Shown in pieces: positions 54,106-63,251 of a DNA stretch of 64,000 bases (positions are counted from its first letter, which is position 1; each line of letters begins with the position of its first letter). This DNA is from Pseudomonas hygromyciniae (lineage in GTDB: Bacteria > Pseudomonadota > Gammaproteobacteria > Pseudomonadales > Pseudomonadaceae): the NCBI RefSeq assembly GCF_016925675.1, contig NZ_CP070506.1, forward strand, positions 1,982,501-2,046,500, read 5' to 3'. The translations under genes and the position numbers were made by a program. The notes below the pieces were generated by a model. The model was not told the DNA's origin and made no database searches. It worked only from the letters and a program-made list of their open reading frames with translations.

Positions 54106-56758
54106 ATGAGTGACTCCGGCCGCGCCGACGCCCTCCTAGCCGACCTACCCAAGCACGGCCGTGGCCGGCTCAAAGTATTTCTTGGTGCCGCACCGGGCGT
54201 GGGCAAGACCTACGCCATGCTCCAGGCGGCCCACACCCAACTGCGCCAGGGCGTCAAAGTGGTGGCCGGGGTGGTCGAGACCCATGGTCGCGCCGAGACC
54301 GAAGCCTTGCTCAGTGGCCTGCCCCAGCAACCGCTGCTGCGCTCTGAATACCGTGGGGTAATGCTCGAAGAGATGGACCTCGACGGCTTGCTCGCCAGCA
54401 AGCCCCGGCTGGTGCTGGTAGACGAACTGGCCCACAGCAACGCGCCCGGCAGCCGCCATGAAAAGCGCTGGCAGGACATCCAGGAACTGCTCTCAGCCGG
54501 CATCAACGTGTTCACGACGGTCAACGTCCAGCACCTGGAAAGCCTCAACGATCAGGTGCGCGGCATCACCGGTGTGCAAGTGCGCGAAACCCTGCCGGAT
54601 TGGGTGTTGCAGGAAGCCGATGAGCTGCTGCTGATCGACTTGCCATCCCGCGAGTTGCTGGAGCGCCTGCGCGACGGCAAGGTCTACGTGCCGGAACAGG
54701 CGCGCGCCGCCATCGATGCATTCTTTACCCAGACCAACCTCATGGCCCTGCGCGAGTTGGCGATGCAGACCGCCGCCGCTCACGTGGATGACGATCTGGC
54801 CCAGGGCTACCGGCAACTGGGCCAGGCCGCGCCGACGGTGCGCGGTCGTCTGTTGGTGGGGGTGGATGGCGATGCCGAGGCCGAGCGCCTGGTGCGCCAC
54901 GCCAGCCGTGTGGCCCAGCGCCGGCATTTGCCTTGGAGCCTGGTGCATGTGGACAACGGCCGGGTGCGTGACGAGCAGTCACGGCTGCGCCTGCAAAATG
55001 CCCAGCAACTGGCCGAGCGCCTGGGCGGCGAAGTGGTGTTGCTGCGTGCCGGTGAAGTGGCCAAGACCCTGATCCAGCACGCGGCCGAACGCCGTGCCAG
55101 CCTGGTGTTGGTGGGGCAGTCGCGCCCACGCTGGCGGCGCCGACTGTTCGGCGGCGGCTTGGCGGCGCGCTTGTTGCGCAATGCCCGAGGCCTGGAAATC
55201 AACGTCCTCGACAGCGATGAAACGCCGGTGCCGCCACGCTTGCCCGAGGTGCGGGGCCTGGTGTGGTTCGACTACGCTCTGGCGCTGCTGGCAACCGTGC
55301 TGGCCAGTGCATTGGCATGGGGAGTGTCGAGTATCCTGCCGCTGCCCAACATCTCCCTGGTGTTCCTCGCGGCGGTGCTGCTGGTGGCGGTTCGCAGCAG
55401 CCTGGGCCCGGCACTGGCCTGTGCGGCGCTGTCGTTCATGACCTATGACTTTTTGTTTATTCCGCCGAATTTTTTCCTTCGCCATCCAGCGTGAAGAAGA
55501 TGTGCTGACGCTGTTGTTTTTCCTGCTGATGGCGGCGCTGACCGGCAACCTGGCCGCTCGCCAGCGTCGGCAACTGCAGGCCCTGCGCGATACCCAGCAA
55601 GAAACCAGCGAGTTGCTCGACCTGTCGCGCAAACTCACCGCCGCCACCGATCGCCAGGCGGTGATCAGCGCCGCGGCCCATCACCTACAGGGCTGGAGCG
55701 ATTTGCAGCTATGCCTGGTCAATCGCGACGGGCCCAGTGAGTGGAAGGTCGAGACCGGTGGGCCGATCACCTTCACCGAGGCCGAACGTGCCGCCGCCGA
55801 CTGGGCCTGGCAGCACGACCAGCCGGCGGGCATGGGCACTGGCACCTTGCCGTTCGGGCGTTGGTGGTGGTGGCCGTTGTCCGCTGAAAATGGCCCATTG
55901 GGCTTGCTCGGCGTCAGCCCCAAGGCCGGCCTGGAGCTCAGTGGCCAACGTCGGCGCCTGCTCACGGCCTTGAGCCAGCCATTGGCCCAGGCGCTGGCCC
56001 GTGCCCAGTTGGCGCAGAACCTGGAGGCAGCCCGTTTGCATGGCGAAACCGAGCAACTGCGCAGTGCCTTGCTGGCTTCGGTGTCCCATGACCTGCGCAC
56101 GCCGCTGACCTCCATGCGCGGCAGCATCGACAGCCTGCTGGCCCTGGGCGAAGCGATTCCCCTGGAAGATCGCCGTGAGCTGCTCGAAGGCACCCGCGAC
56201 GAAGCCGAGCGCCTGGACCGCTATATCCAAAACCTGCTGGACATGACCCGTCTCGGCCATGGTGCACTGAAGCTGGCGCGGGACTGGGTGTCGCCCGCCG
56301 ATATCGTCGGCAGCTCCCTCGGCCGTTTGCGCGCGGTATTGGCGCCGTTGCAGGTGAGTACCGATGTGCCGCCCGAGTTGCCGCTGCTTTATGTGCATGC
56401 CGCCTTGATCGAGCAGGCCTTGGTCAATGTGCTGGAAAACGCCGCGCGTTTTTCACCGCCCCATGGTCGCTTGCAACTGCGTGCCGGTGTGGCGGACCAG
56501 GCGTTGTTTTTCTCGGTCAGTGACGAAGGCCCTGGGATTCCCGAAGAGGAGCGGGCGAAGATTTTCGATATGTTCTACACCGCCGCCCGCGGCGACCGGG
56601 GCGGACAGGGTACCGGGCTCGGCCTGGCAATCTGCCAGGGCATGGTCGGCGCCCACGGCGGACATATCAGCGTGGCCGAGGGCATCGACGGGCGGGGCAC
56701 GTGTATCACCTTGTTCCTGCCATTGCAGACCCAGCCGAGCCTGGACAGTGAAGCGTGA
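54106..56758 (+). pseudogene. kdpD: Sensor histidine kinase KdpD, one frameshift as read
   Basis: KdpD senses potassium limitation and turgor and phosphorylates KdpE. From ATG 54106 it has the KdpD N-terminal domain (Walker A GAAPGVGKTYAML, then LVDELAHSNAPGSRHEK), a universal-stress-like domain, four membrane helices (about 400-500), a GAF-like domain, and the kinase core with the phospho-histidine in SVSHDLRTPLTSMRGS and ATP motifs NVLENAARF, DEGPGIPEEE and GTGLGLAIC. The frame breaks between the membrane helices in T6 (55470-55475); T5 would give PPNFSFAIQREEDVL and an 883-residue protein. All motifs are intact, so a consensus error is likely. Confidence 0.92.
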
Positions 56759-56807
56759 TATCAGGTGCGCTACTCTTGATTTTTTTCAGCGATTGTGACG
56801 GAACACC

Positions 56808-57560
56808 ATGAGCCAGACTGCGACGATTTTGGTCATTGATGACGAGCCGCAGATCCGCAAGTTCTTGCGCATCAGCCTGGCCTCCCAGGGCTACAAGGTA
56901 ATTGAGGCCGGGACCGGCGCCGAAGGGCTGGCCCAGGCGGCCTTGAGCAAGCCGGACCTGCTGGTGCTGGACCTGGGCCTGCCGGACATGGACGGCCAGC
57001 AAGTACTGCGCGAGTTGCGCGAATGGTCGGCGGCCCCGGTGCTGGTGTTGTCGGTACGTGCCAGTGAAGGGCAGAAGGTCCAGGCGCTGGACGGTGGCGC
57101 CAACGACTACGTGACTAAGCCATTTGGCATCCAGGAGTTCCTGGCCCGGGTCCGTGCGTTGTTACGCCAGGCGCCTGCTGGAGAAGCCCAACAGGCGGCG
57201 CTGCAGTTTGGCCCGCTGACCGTGGACCTGGCCTATCGGCGGGTGTTGCTGGACGGTGTCGACGTGGCCCTGACCCGCAAGGAATACGCGGTGCTGGCGC
57301 AACTGGCACGCTATCCCGGCCGGGTGATTACCCAGCAGCAGTTGCTCAAGGATATCTGGGGCCCGACCCATACCGAAGACAGCCACTACCTGCGCATTGT
57401 GGTGGGGCACTTGCGTCAGAAACTGGCGGATGACCCGACCCAGCCGCGTTTTATCGTGACCGAGGCGGGGGGTGGGGTATCGGTTGTTGGGGGGCTGAGG
57501 GCTGAGGGATTGTGGTGGCTGGACCGGCCTAATCGCGGGCAAGCCGGCTCCCACCTTTGA
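56808..57560 (+). CDS. kdpE: Response regulator KdpE (C-terminus extended by a frameshift)
   Basis: An OmpR/PhoB-type regulator of kdpFABC. The receiver domain has VIDDEPQIRKF, the phosphorylated aspartate in VLDLGLPDMDG and NDYVTKPFG. The winged helix has LTRKEYAVLAQLARYPGRV and SHYLRIVVGHLRQKL. As read it has 250 residues and ends inside REP DNA. If G6 at 57467-57472 were G5, the end would be TEAGVGYRLLGG at TGA 57496-57498 and 229 residues, the standard ending. Confidence 0.92.
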   Translation: MSQTATILVIDDEPQIRKFLRISLASQGYKVIEAGTGAEGLAQAALSKPDLLVLDLGLPDMDGQQVLRELREWSAAPVLVLSVRASEGQKVQALDGGANDYVTKPFGIQEFLARVRALLRQAPAGEAQQAALQFGPLTVDLAYRRVLLDGVDVALTRKEYAVLAQLARYPGRVITQQQLLKDIWGPTHTEDSHYLRIVVGHLRQKLADDPTQPRFIVTEAGGGVSVVGGLRAEGLWWLDRPNRGQAGSHL

Positions 57561-57603
57561 ATGCATTCACAAATCTAAATGTGGGAGCCGGCTTGCCCGC
57601 GAT
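57532..57603. repeat. REP doublet after kdpE
   Basis: ATCGCGGGCAAGCCGGCTCC and GGAGCCGGCTTGCCCGCGAT form long inverted arms around an AT-rich centre (TTTGAATGCATTCACAAATC). It overlaps the shifted end of kdpE as read and may act as its terminator. Confidence 0.85.
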
Positions 57604-57847
57604 AGGCATCGGTATCTACACAACTTTGCCGCAACACCTAAATCCAGGCAGATAGCGCAGTTGTGGCGAGCGGGCTTGCCCCGCGCTGGGCTGCGTAGCA
57701 GCCCTAAACCCTGCCATCGCGGTTTATCTGAAAAAAATGCGAAGGGCTTTTTGGGGGCTGCTTCGCAGCCCAGCGCGGGCAAGCCCGCTCGCCACGGCGG
57801 AGTTCGTCAGTTTCTGAAAGTTGTGTAGATACCTATGCCGCGATAGG
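57597..57847. repeat. MITE-like insertion: 10-base direct repeats and 21-base inverted ends around a REP pair
   Basis: CCGCGATAGG occurs at 57597-57606 and again at 57838-57847. Directly inside are the inverted ends CATCGGTATCTACACAACTT (57607) and, at 57817-57837, a sequence whose complement is CATAGGTATCTACACAACTT (one mismatch in 21). The interior of about 190 bases is dominated by a REP pair and has no coding capacity. The layout is that of a small non-autonomous insertion. Confidence 0.6.
57663..57795. repeat. REP doublet inside the MITE-like region
   Basis: GTGGCGAGCGGGCTTGC at 57663 and GCAAGCCCGCTCGCCAC ending at 57795 are perfect inverted arms; GCGCTGGGCTGC and GCAGCCCAGCGC pair next to them. 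The arm sequence differs from the REP at 57532, so this is a second REP type. Confidence 0.85.
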
Positions 57848-57869
57848 GCCCCAAGCCCCAGCGAAGCTC

Positions 57870-58907
57870 TCAACTCTGCTCACTCTCATACCGATCCAAC
57901 GTATCACTGGCAATCTCGCGCCCCAGCGCGATCAATTCCGGCGCCTTGTAGAACTCGAAAAACCGGCACACGCGCTTGGGCACGTTGATCAGCACATCCG
58001 GCGGGTAGCCTGCGATTTTGTACTGGGCCAACGACGTCTGCATCACCTCGAAGCTCTGGTTGATCAGATCCAGCAGCGATGCCGGCCCCACGTTATCGAT
58101 GATGAACGAACCGGTAGCGGATTTCGGCGCACCGGCGGACTCTGGGGCTGCGGCCGGTTGCTGGGCTTCGGGCTCGGCGCCTTCGAGCCAGGGGTTGATG
58201 TCGGCGGCTTGCGCCTGCAGCGCTTCTTGCTCCAGCAACAACAGTTGCTCGGCCTGCTTGCGCCGAAACGGCAGGTGCGAGCCCAGCGAACGCACCAGGT
58301 TGTCGAAGCGGCTTTTGAATGCTGGCGGGCGCTGGATCACCGGCAGTTTGTAATGCTTCTGGTTGGTGGAGTTCAGGTTGACCGCAATGATCAAGTCGCA
58401 ATGGCTCGACACCACCGGGACAATTGGCAGCGGATTGAGCAGGCCGCCGTCCACCAGCATGCGGTTGCCCTGCATCACCGGGGTAAACAGGCTGGGAATC
58501 GCCGCCGAGGCGCGCATGGCCTGGTGCAGGCAGCCTTCCTGGAACCAGATTTCCTGTTGGTTGGTCAGGTCGGTGGCGACCGCGGTGTAAGGAATGCGCA
58601 GGTCTTCGATATTGATCTCGCCGACGATTTTGCGGATCTGCCCGAAGACCTTTTCGCCGCGTATCGCGCCCAGGCGAAAACTCACATCCACCAGGCGCAG
58701 AACGTCCAGATAATCCAGGCTTTCGATCCAGTTCCGGTAGTCCTGCAGCTTGCCTGCCGCATAGATCCCGCCCACCACCGCGCCCATGGAACAGCCAGCG
58801 ATACAGGCGATTTCATAGCCGCGTTTTTCGATCTCTTCGATCACCCCGATATGGGCGTAACCCCTCGCTCCACCGGAGCCAAGGACCAATGCAACGCGTT
58901 TTTTCAT
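57870..58907 (-). CDS. Patatin-like phospholipase (RssA-like)
   Basis: A 345-residue patatin-domain protein from ATG 58907 (M-K-K-R-V-A-L-V-L-G); an ATG ten codons upstream is less likely. The oxyanion loop is GSGGARG (10-16), the nucleophile is S40 in GCSMG, and the dyad aspartate is in VDGGLLNP. The second half has an alanine/glutamine-rich linker (about 215-265) and a unique C-terminal part. The family hydrolyses acyl lipids; the substrate is not known. No signal peptide is seen, so it is probably cytoplasmic. Confidence 0.9.
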   Translation of the reverse strand: MKKRVALVLGSGGARGYAHIGVIEEIEKRGYEIACIAGCSMGAVVGGIYAAGKLQDYRNWIESLDYLDVLRLVDVSFRLGAIRGEKVFGQIRKIVGEINIEDLRIPYTAVATDLTNQQEIWFQEGCLHQAMRASAAIPSLFTPVMQGNRMLVDGGLLNPLPIVPVVSSHCDLIIAVNLNSTNQKHYKLPVIQRPPAFKSRFDNLVRSLGSHLPFRRKQAEQLLLLEQEALQAQAADINPWLEGAEPEAQQPAAAPESAGAPKSATGSFIIDNVGPASLLDLINQSFEVMQTSLAQYKIAGYPPDVLINVPKRVCRFFEFYKAPELIALGREIASDTLDRYESEQS

Positions 58908-59123
58908 AATCGGATCCTTCGCAAAACAGCTGTCCACAATGCACCCAAGCAGGGGGTGGCTTCAATCCTTGCTGAGCAGAGCGATAAATTTCGTAAGTCG
59001 AGCTATTTGCTCGGGTATGCTTTGGCTATCGGCGCTGGGCATTTCAGGCTGTGTGATAAGGCACTTTTCGATGTAGGCAACGTCTACATCCCACGACTGT
59101 TTTCTTTTCTTGAGGTGTCATTG

Positions 59124-59402
59124 ATGAAAGCCTGGATGTGTTTGCCTGTGATTGTGTTGGCCCTGGCCGGTTGTGCCGGCAAAACGGCCTATCGCGATAG
59201 CTGTGGCAGCCAGTTGGATGCCGCGTGGCACGAGCTGGATTTGGCCAAGGCTGAAGGTTTCGCCGGGACGGTCAGCTATTCCAAGGCCCTGTCGTTGTTG
59301 ACCGGTGCCAAGACCCAGCAACAATTCGAAGCGTTCGAAGGGTGCGCCAGTAAAGCGGAAAAAGCCCGTTTCTATATCCGTGAGTCGCGCGCCGGGCGTT
59401 GA
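59124..59402 (+). CDS. Small lipoprotein
   Basis: A 92-residue protein with a lipoprotein signal, MKAWMCLPVIVLALAGCAGK, whose lipobox L-A-G-C puts the modified cysteine at position 17. The mature part contains two cysteines and repeated lysine/glutamate helices (AWHELDLAKAEGF, YSKALSLLTGAKTQQQ), suggesting a small helical hairpin domain. The open frame extends far upstream across the divergent phospholipase gene and that part is not real. Function unknown. Confidence 0.82.
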   Translation: MKAWMCLPVIVLALAGCAGKTAYRDSCGSQLDAAWHELDLAKAEGFAGTVSYSKALSLLTGAKTQQQFEAFEGCASKAEKARFYIRESRAGR

Positions 59403-59497
59403 TCCGAGTCAGCGCAACATGCCGGGGGAGTGGTTAAGGTGGTTCCAGGCACCTGTTTTGCGCAGGTGCATGGACGTTGTTTAACAGGGGAAGCAGC

Positions 59498-60260
59498 ATG
59501 TCGGCGTTGGTGGATCAGTTAGTCGCCCAGATCATTGGTCTGGAAGTCGGATTGTTGAGTTGTCAGGCGCGCTTGGCGGCGGTTACCGATGACGAAGCGC
59601 TGCACGACCTGCGCACCACGGTGCGGCGTCTGCGCAGCCTATTGCGCCCCTTTGCGCGGGCTGCCCGGCGTCGAGCAACTGGAGGCGGCCGCCAGCGCAG
59701 TCGGCCAATTGACCACGCCGTTGCGCGACCGTGAGGTGCTGGCGGCCTATCTGCAGCAGCACGGCTATCACGAAGCTGCGGCCCGGCGTTTGCGCCAGCA
59801 GCCGCAGACCTACAAAGACGTGGCGCAAAGCCCGGAACTGGCGCAACTACTGCGCATCATGGAAGCCTTCCCCCGATTTATCCGCGCGTCCCAGCAGCAA
59901 AAACTGCTCAAGGGCCTGCGCATCCGTATCGAAAAGCGCCTGGCCAAGCAATGGCAGGCGCTCGAGGTGGCATTGCACGATCCCGATCACGACCGTCATC
60001 GCCTGCGCTTGTTGATCAAGCGCGTGCGCTATGCGGCCGAAGCCTATCCGCAATTGGGCAAGGTGCCGCTCAAGGCCATGGCCCGTCTCAAGTCGGCCCA
60101 GGGTGCGCTGGGGGATTGGCACGACTGCTGGCAATGGCTGGCGCAAGCCGAGCACCAGGCCGATCTGCAGCCCTGTGTCGCGGTTTGGCAGCGCACCATG
60201 GCCCAGGCCGAAGGCAAGGCGGATCGGGTACTCGACAAGTTGGCGGCGGATTGTTTCTGA
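59498..60260 (+). pseudogene. CHAD domain protein, one frameshift as read
   Basis: CHAD domains are histidine-rich helical bundles thought to bind polyphosphate. ATG 59498 has the ribosome site ACAGGGGAAG. The first piece has HDLRTTVRRLRSLLRP, the family signature; the second, in another frame, has HDPDHDRHRLRLLIKRVRYAAEAYPQ (the part RLRLLIKRVRYAAEA is the repeat signature) and GDWHDCWQW. The break is at CCCCTTT (59647-59653); one base fewer gives LRPLRGLPGVEQL and a 253-residue protein. Likely functional if the extra base is a consensus error. Confidence 0.85.
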
Positions 60261-60361
60261 GCCAGCGGCTTATCTGTCTGGGTATTTGGCCGGAATAAGC
60301 GCTGTGCCGGGTGTGGACGCTGGTTAAGATCGCTCATCGGTTTTCTTGATGTGAGGTCGCC

Positions 60362-61159
60362 ATGCGCTTTAGTGATTTGCTCGACGCCGCCCGTAATAAC
60401 CCGTTGGACGTGTCTATCCCGGCGCAATGGGCCCAGGGCCGTGCCACCTTTGGCGGCCTGGTTGCCGCCTTGCAATACGAAGCCTTTCGCGCTCAGGTGC
60501 CGGCAGACCGGCCGTTGCGTTCGTTGGCCGTGACCTTTGTCGGGCCGGTGGCGCCAGACGTATCTGCCAGCTATCAAGTGCAAGTGCTACGCGAAGGCAA
60601 GGCGGTCAGCCAACTGCTGGGGCAGGTGGTGCAGGGCGGGGAAGTAATGACCCTGGCCCAGGCCAGCTTCGGCGCATCACGGCCTTCAGAGATCGATGTG
60701 CCGGCCTTGCCCGCGCCAACCTTCAAGCATTGGGACGAATGCCAGGAACTGCCCTATATCAAAGGCGTGACGCCTGAGTTCATGCGCCATCTGGCGATGC
60801 GCTGGAGCGTCGGCGGCTTGCCGTTCACGGGCAACAAATCCCGGGAGATGGGCGGCTGGGTACGTTTGCGGGGGGACGTGAAGGAGGAGCCTTTGACCGA
60901 AGCGCATATCCTCGCGCTGGTGGATGCCTGGCCACCGGCCTTGCTCCCGCACCTCAAGCGGCCGGCGGCGGGCAGCACCTTGACCTGGACCATCGAATTC
61001 ATCCAGCCCCTGGCGCAGTTGACGACCCTGGATTGGTGCCAGTACCACGTCGAGATCGAGCATGCCCGCGATGGCTACGGCCATGCCGCTGCGATGTTGT
61101 GGGGGCCTGACGGTCAGTTGATCGCCATCAGCCGTCAGACCGTGGTGGTCTTCGCCTGA
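60362..61159 (+). CDS. Acyl-CoA thioesterase, double hotdog (TesB-like)
   Basis: A 265-residue thioesterase-family protein. The N-terminal hotdog has ATFGGLVAALQYEAFR and FVGPVAPD; the second half has GGWVRLRGDV, the active-site type ALVDAWPPALLP region and TWTIEFIQPL. Such proteins hydrolyse medium- or long-chain acyl-CoA. It has ribosome site GTGAGGTCGCC and ends 8 bases before the convergent Mpo1-like gene. Confidence 0.87.
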   Translation: MRFSDLLDAARNNPLDVSIPAQWAQGRATFGGLVAALQYEAFRAQVPADRPLRSLAVTFVGPVAPDVSASYQVQVLREGKAVSQLLGQVVQGGEVMTLAQASFGASRPSEIDVPALPAPTFKHWDECQELPYIKGVTPEFMRHLAMRWSVGGLPFTGNKSREMGGWVRLRGDVKEEPLTEAHILALVDAWPPALLPHLKRPAAGSTLTWTIEFIQPLAQLTTLDWCQYHVEIEHARDGYGHAAAMLWGPDGQLIAISRQTVVVFA

Positions 61160-61166
61160 GCCCGCG

Positions 61167-61529
61167 TTAGTGGCGGTGGCGCTGACGCCAGGCTTGCCAC
61201 CAGCCACCGCTGAGGACAAAGCGCGGAAAGGTCACGAACTGCTCGACCACCAGGCGCTGCACCGCATCTTTACGATCACTGAATGGCTCGCTGGCCTGGG
61301 CTTCCAGGCTATGGCCATGGCGCTGCAGGGCAAGGCCGGCGAGTACGCCGACTACACCGATGGCAAAACTGGCCAGGCTCAGGCTGAATACGCCGGACAC
61401 AATCAGCAGAAACCCGACGATGAACAGCGGCACGGCAATCAGGTGCAATACCAGATTGGTCGGGTGCTGATGGTTCTGCGGGTAGACGCGCCATTGCCAG
61501 GCCGGGAGATTGGGGTGACGTTTGCCCAT
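61167..61529 (-). CDS. Mpo1-like (DUF962) membrane protein
   Basis: A 120-residue protein with two membrane segments (about 27-65) preceded by NHQHPTNLVLHLIAVPLF, the His-containing signature of the DUF962/Mpo1 family; in yeast Mpo1 is a dioxygenase in fatty acid alpha-oxidation. A second conserved stretch is LQRHGHSLEAQ. The bacterial role is not established. The C-terminus is rich in tryptophan and histidine. Confidence 0.78.
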   Translation of the reverse strand: MGKRHPNLPAWQWRVYPQNHQHPTNLVLHLIAVPLFIVGFLLIVSGVFSLSLASFAIGVVGVLAGLALQRHGHSLEAQASEPFSDRKDAVQRLVVEQFVTFPRFVLSGGWWQAWRQRHRH

Positions 61530-61633
61530 GTTGAGAATCCTCTGTCCGTTGAAACACGATGAACAGAGTTTAGGTTGGGCGGGCAGGGGCGGCGAATTGG
61601 GGTTGCCTATGGGGGGTTATAGCGTTTTGATGG

Positions 61634-61662
61634 GATCCGTCAGCGGCGTGCGCTGACGGATC
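61634..61662. terminator. Terminator-like hairpin after the chemoreceptor gene
   Basis: GATCCGTCAGC and GCTGACGGATC form an 11-bp stem with a short loop about 12 bases beyond the chemoreceptor stop. No T tract follows on either strand, so efficiency is doubtful. Confidence 0.45.
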
Positions 61663-61673
61663 GGCAGCCAACT

Positions 61674-63155
61674 TCACAACTTCAGTTGGCCGATGGCCTT
61701 GCTCAACTCGCCAGCCAGGGTTGCCAGTTCGTTGCTGGTGGTCGCTGAGTCCACGGTCTGTTGCACGGTGTTTTCCGTGACATCGCGGATGCTCACCACC
61801 GCGCGGTTCATCTCTTCGGCTACATGGCTCTGCTGTTCGGCGGCGACCGCAATCTGCGTGTTGCTCTCGCGCATCTGCGCCACGGCGCTGGTGATTTCAG
61901 CGAGTGAGGCGCCGGCTTCCTGGGCCTGCTGCACGCAGTCATCGGCCTTGAACGAGCTTTCCTGCATAAAATCCACCGCATCCCGGGTGCCGGCCTGCAG
62001 GGCTGAGACCATGCGTGTGATCTCATCGGTGGAGCTTTGCACGCGCTTGGCCAGGTTGCGTACTTCATCGGCTACTACGGCAAAGCCGCGGCCCATCTCC
62101 CCGGCGCGAGCGGCTTCGATGGCCGCGTTGAGGGCCAGTAAGTTGGTCTGTTCGGCGATGCTATGGATCACCCCGACCACGCCATTGATCTTCTGACTGT
62201 CCTCGGCCAGCTTCTGGATCATTTCGGCGGTCTGCTGCACACCGGTGGACAACCCGGCAATCGAACGCTGGACCCGGGTCACTACTTCCTGGCCGCTGCC
62301 GGCCAGGGTGTCGGCGGTCTGGGACAGGTCCCGTGTGGCGCCGGCGTGCTGGGCAATGTGGTACACGGTGGCGGTCATTTCATTGATCGCGGTGGCTGCC
62401 TGGTCAGTCTCGCTTTGCTGGCCGAGCATGCCGTGCTGGACTTCATTCATGCTGCTGGCCAGGCGTGCGGCGCCGTCGTCCAGCAGTTTGGCGGTGCGCG
62501 CCACGGTGCTTACCACGCGTTGGTAGCCGGCCTGCATGGCGTTGAAGGCACTGGCCATCTGCCCGACCTCATCCTTGCACGCCAGGGGCACGCGGGCCGA
62601 GAGGTCGCCGGTTTTCTCGACGTGCAGCATCACGTCTTTCAAGGTGTTGAGTTGGGCGAGCAAAAAGCGGATCAGCAGTTGCGAGGCGCAAAGCATCGCC
62701 AGCATCAGGATCAGCACCGCCACTGCATAGTTGGTGAAGCGTTCGGTAAACACCTGGCTCAGGCTCGGCGCATAAGCCAGCACGGCGATTTGCTGGCCGT
62801 CGGCGCGGGAGATGACTTCGGCGCCCAGCAACGGGTTTTCGCCGAACAGCGGCATAGGGTTTAACTCGACCCAGCCTTGGGCTTCGCTGAGGGCGGACAG
62901 GTCCTGGTCTGCCAGTTCGGGAGCCAGGCCCCGCTGGAACACCAGCCAGTGCTCGTCCTTGGGCAGCGGTTGCCCGGCCGGCCACGCGCCGAGCAAGCGG
63001 CCCTGGGCTTGTGCCGAGGCTTGGGAGGCATGGCTGCGAGCCTGTTGCTCAAGGTGCACGGCATACAGCACCAGCAGCAGTGTGGTGATGAAAGCGACCG
63101 CATTCACGGCCCAGAATTTGTACTTCAGCGAGATATTGCTAAGCCAGGCACCCAT
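61674..63155 (-). CDS. Methyl-accepting chemotaxis protein
   Basis: A 493-residue chemoreceptor from ATG 63155 ([10 protein letters not shown]), the first with a reasonable ribosome site (AGAGAAAACCTT). It has a first membrane helix ([20 protein letters not shown]), a periplasmic domain of about 130 residues, a second helix ([19 protein letters not shown]), a HAMP domain, and a signalling domain with methylation helices and the hairpin tip [20 protein letters not shown], continued by VRNLAKR. The small, divergent periplasmic domain does not reveal the ligand. Confidence 0.93.
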   Translation of the reverse strand: MGAWLSNISLKYKFWAVNAVAFITTLLLVLYAVHLEQQARSHASQASAQAQGRLLGAWPAGQPLPKDEHWLVFQRGLAPELADQDLSALSEAQGWVELNPMPLFGENPLLGAEVISRADGQQIAVLAYAPSLSQVFTERFTNYAVAVLILMLAMLCASQLLIRFLLAQLNTLKDVMLHVEKTGDLSARVPLACKDEVGQMASAFNAMQAGYQRVVSTVARTAKLLDDGAARLASSMNEVQHGMLGQQSETDQAATAINEMTATVYHIAQHAGATRDLSQTADTLAGSGQEVVTRVQRSIAGLSTGVQQTAEMIQKLAEDSQKINGVVGVIHSIAEQTNLLALNAAIEAARAGEMGRGFAVVADEVRNLAKRVQSSTDEITRMVSALQAGTRDAVDFMQESSFKADDCVQQAQEAGASLAEITSAVAQMRESNTQIAVAAEQQSHVAEEMNRAVVSIRDVTENTVQQTVDSATTSNELATLAGELSKAIGQLKL

Positions 63156-63251
63156 GGAAGGTTTTCTCTGATAGCGGAAACAGTATTGGCAAGGTGCCAT
63201 TATTGTGCCGCTATCCGGAAAATGGGTGTTGATATGGGTCAATGCACCGCG

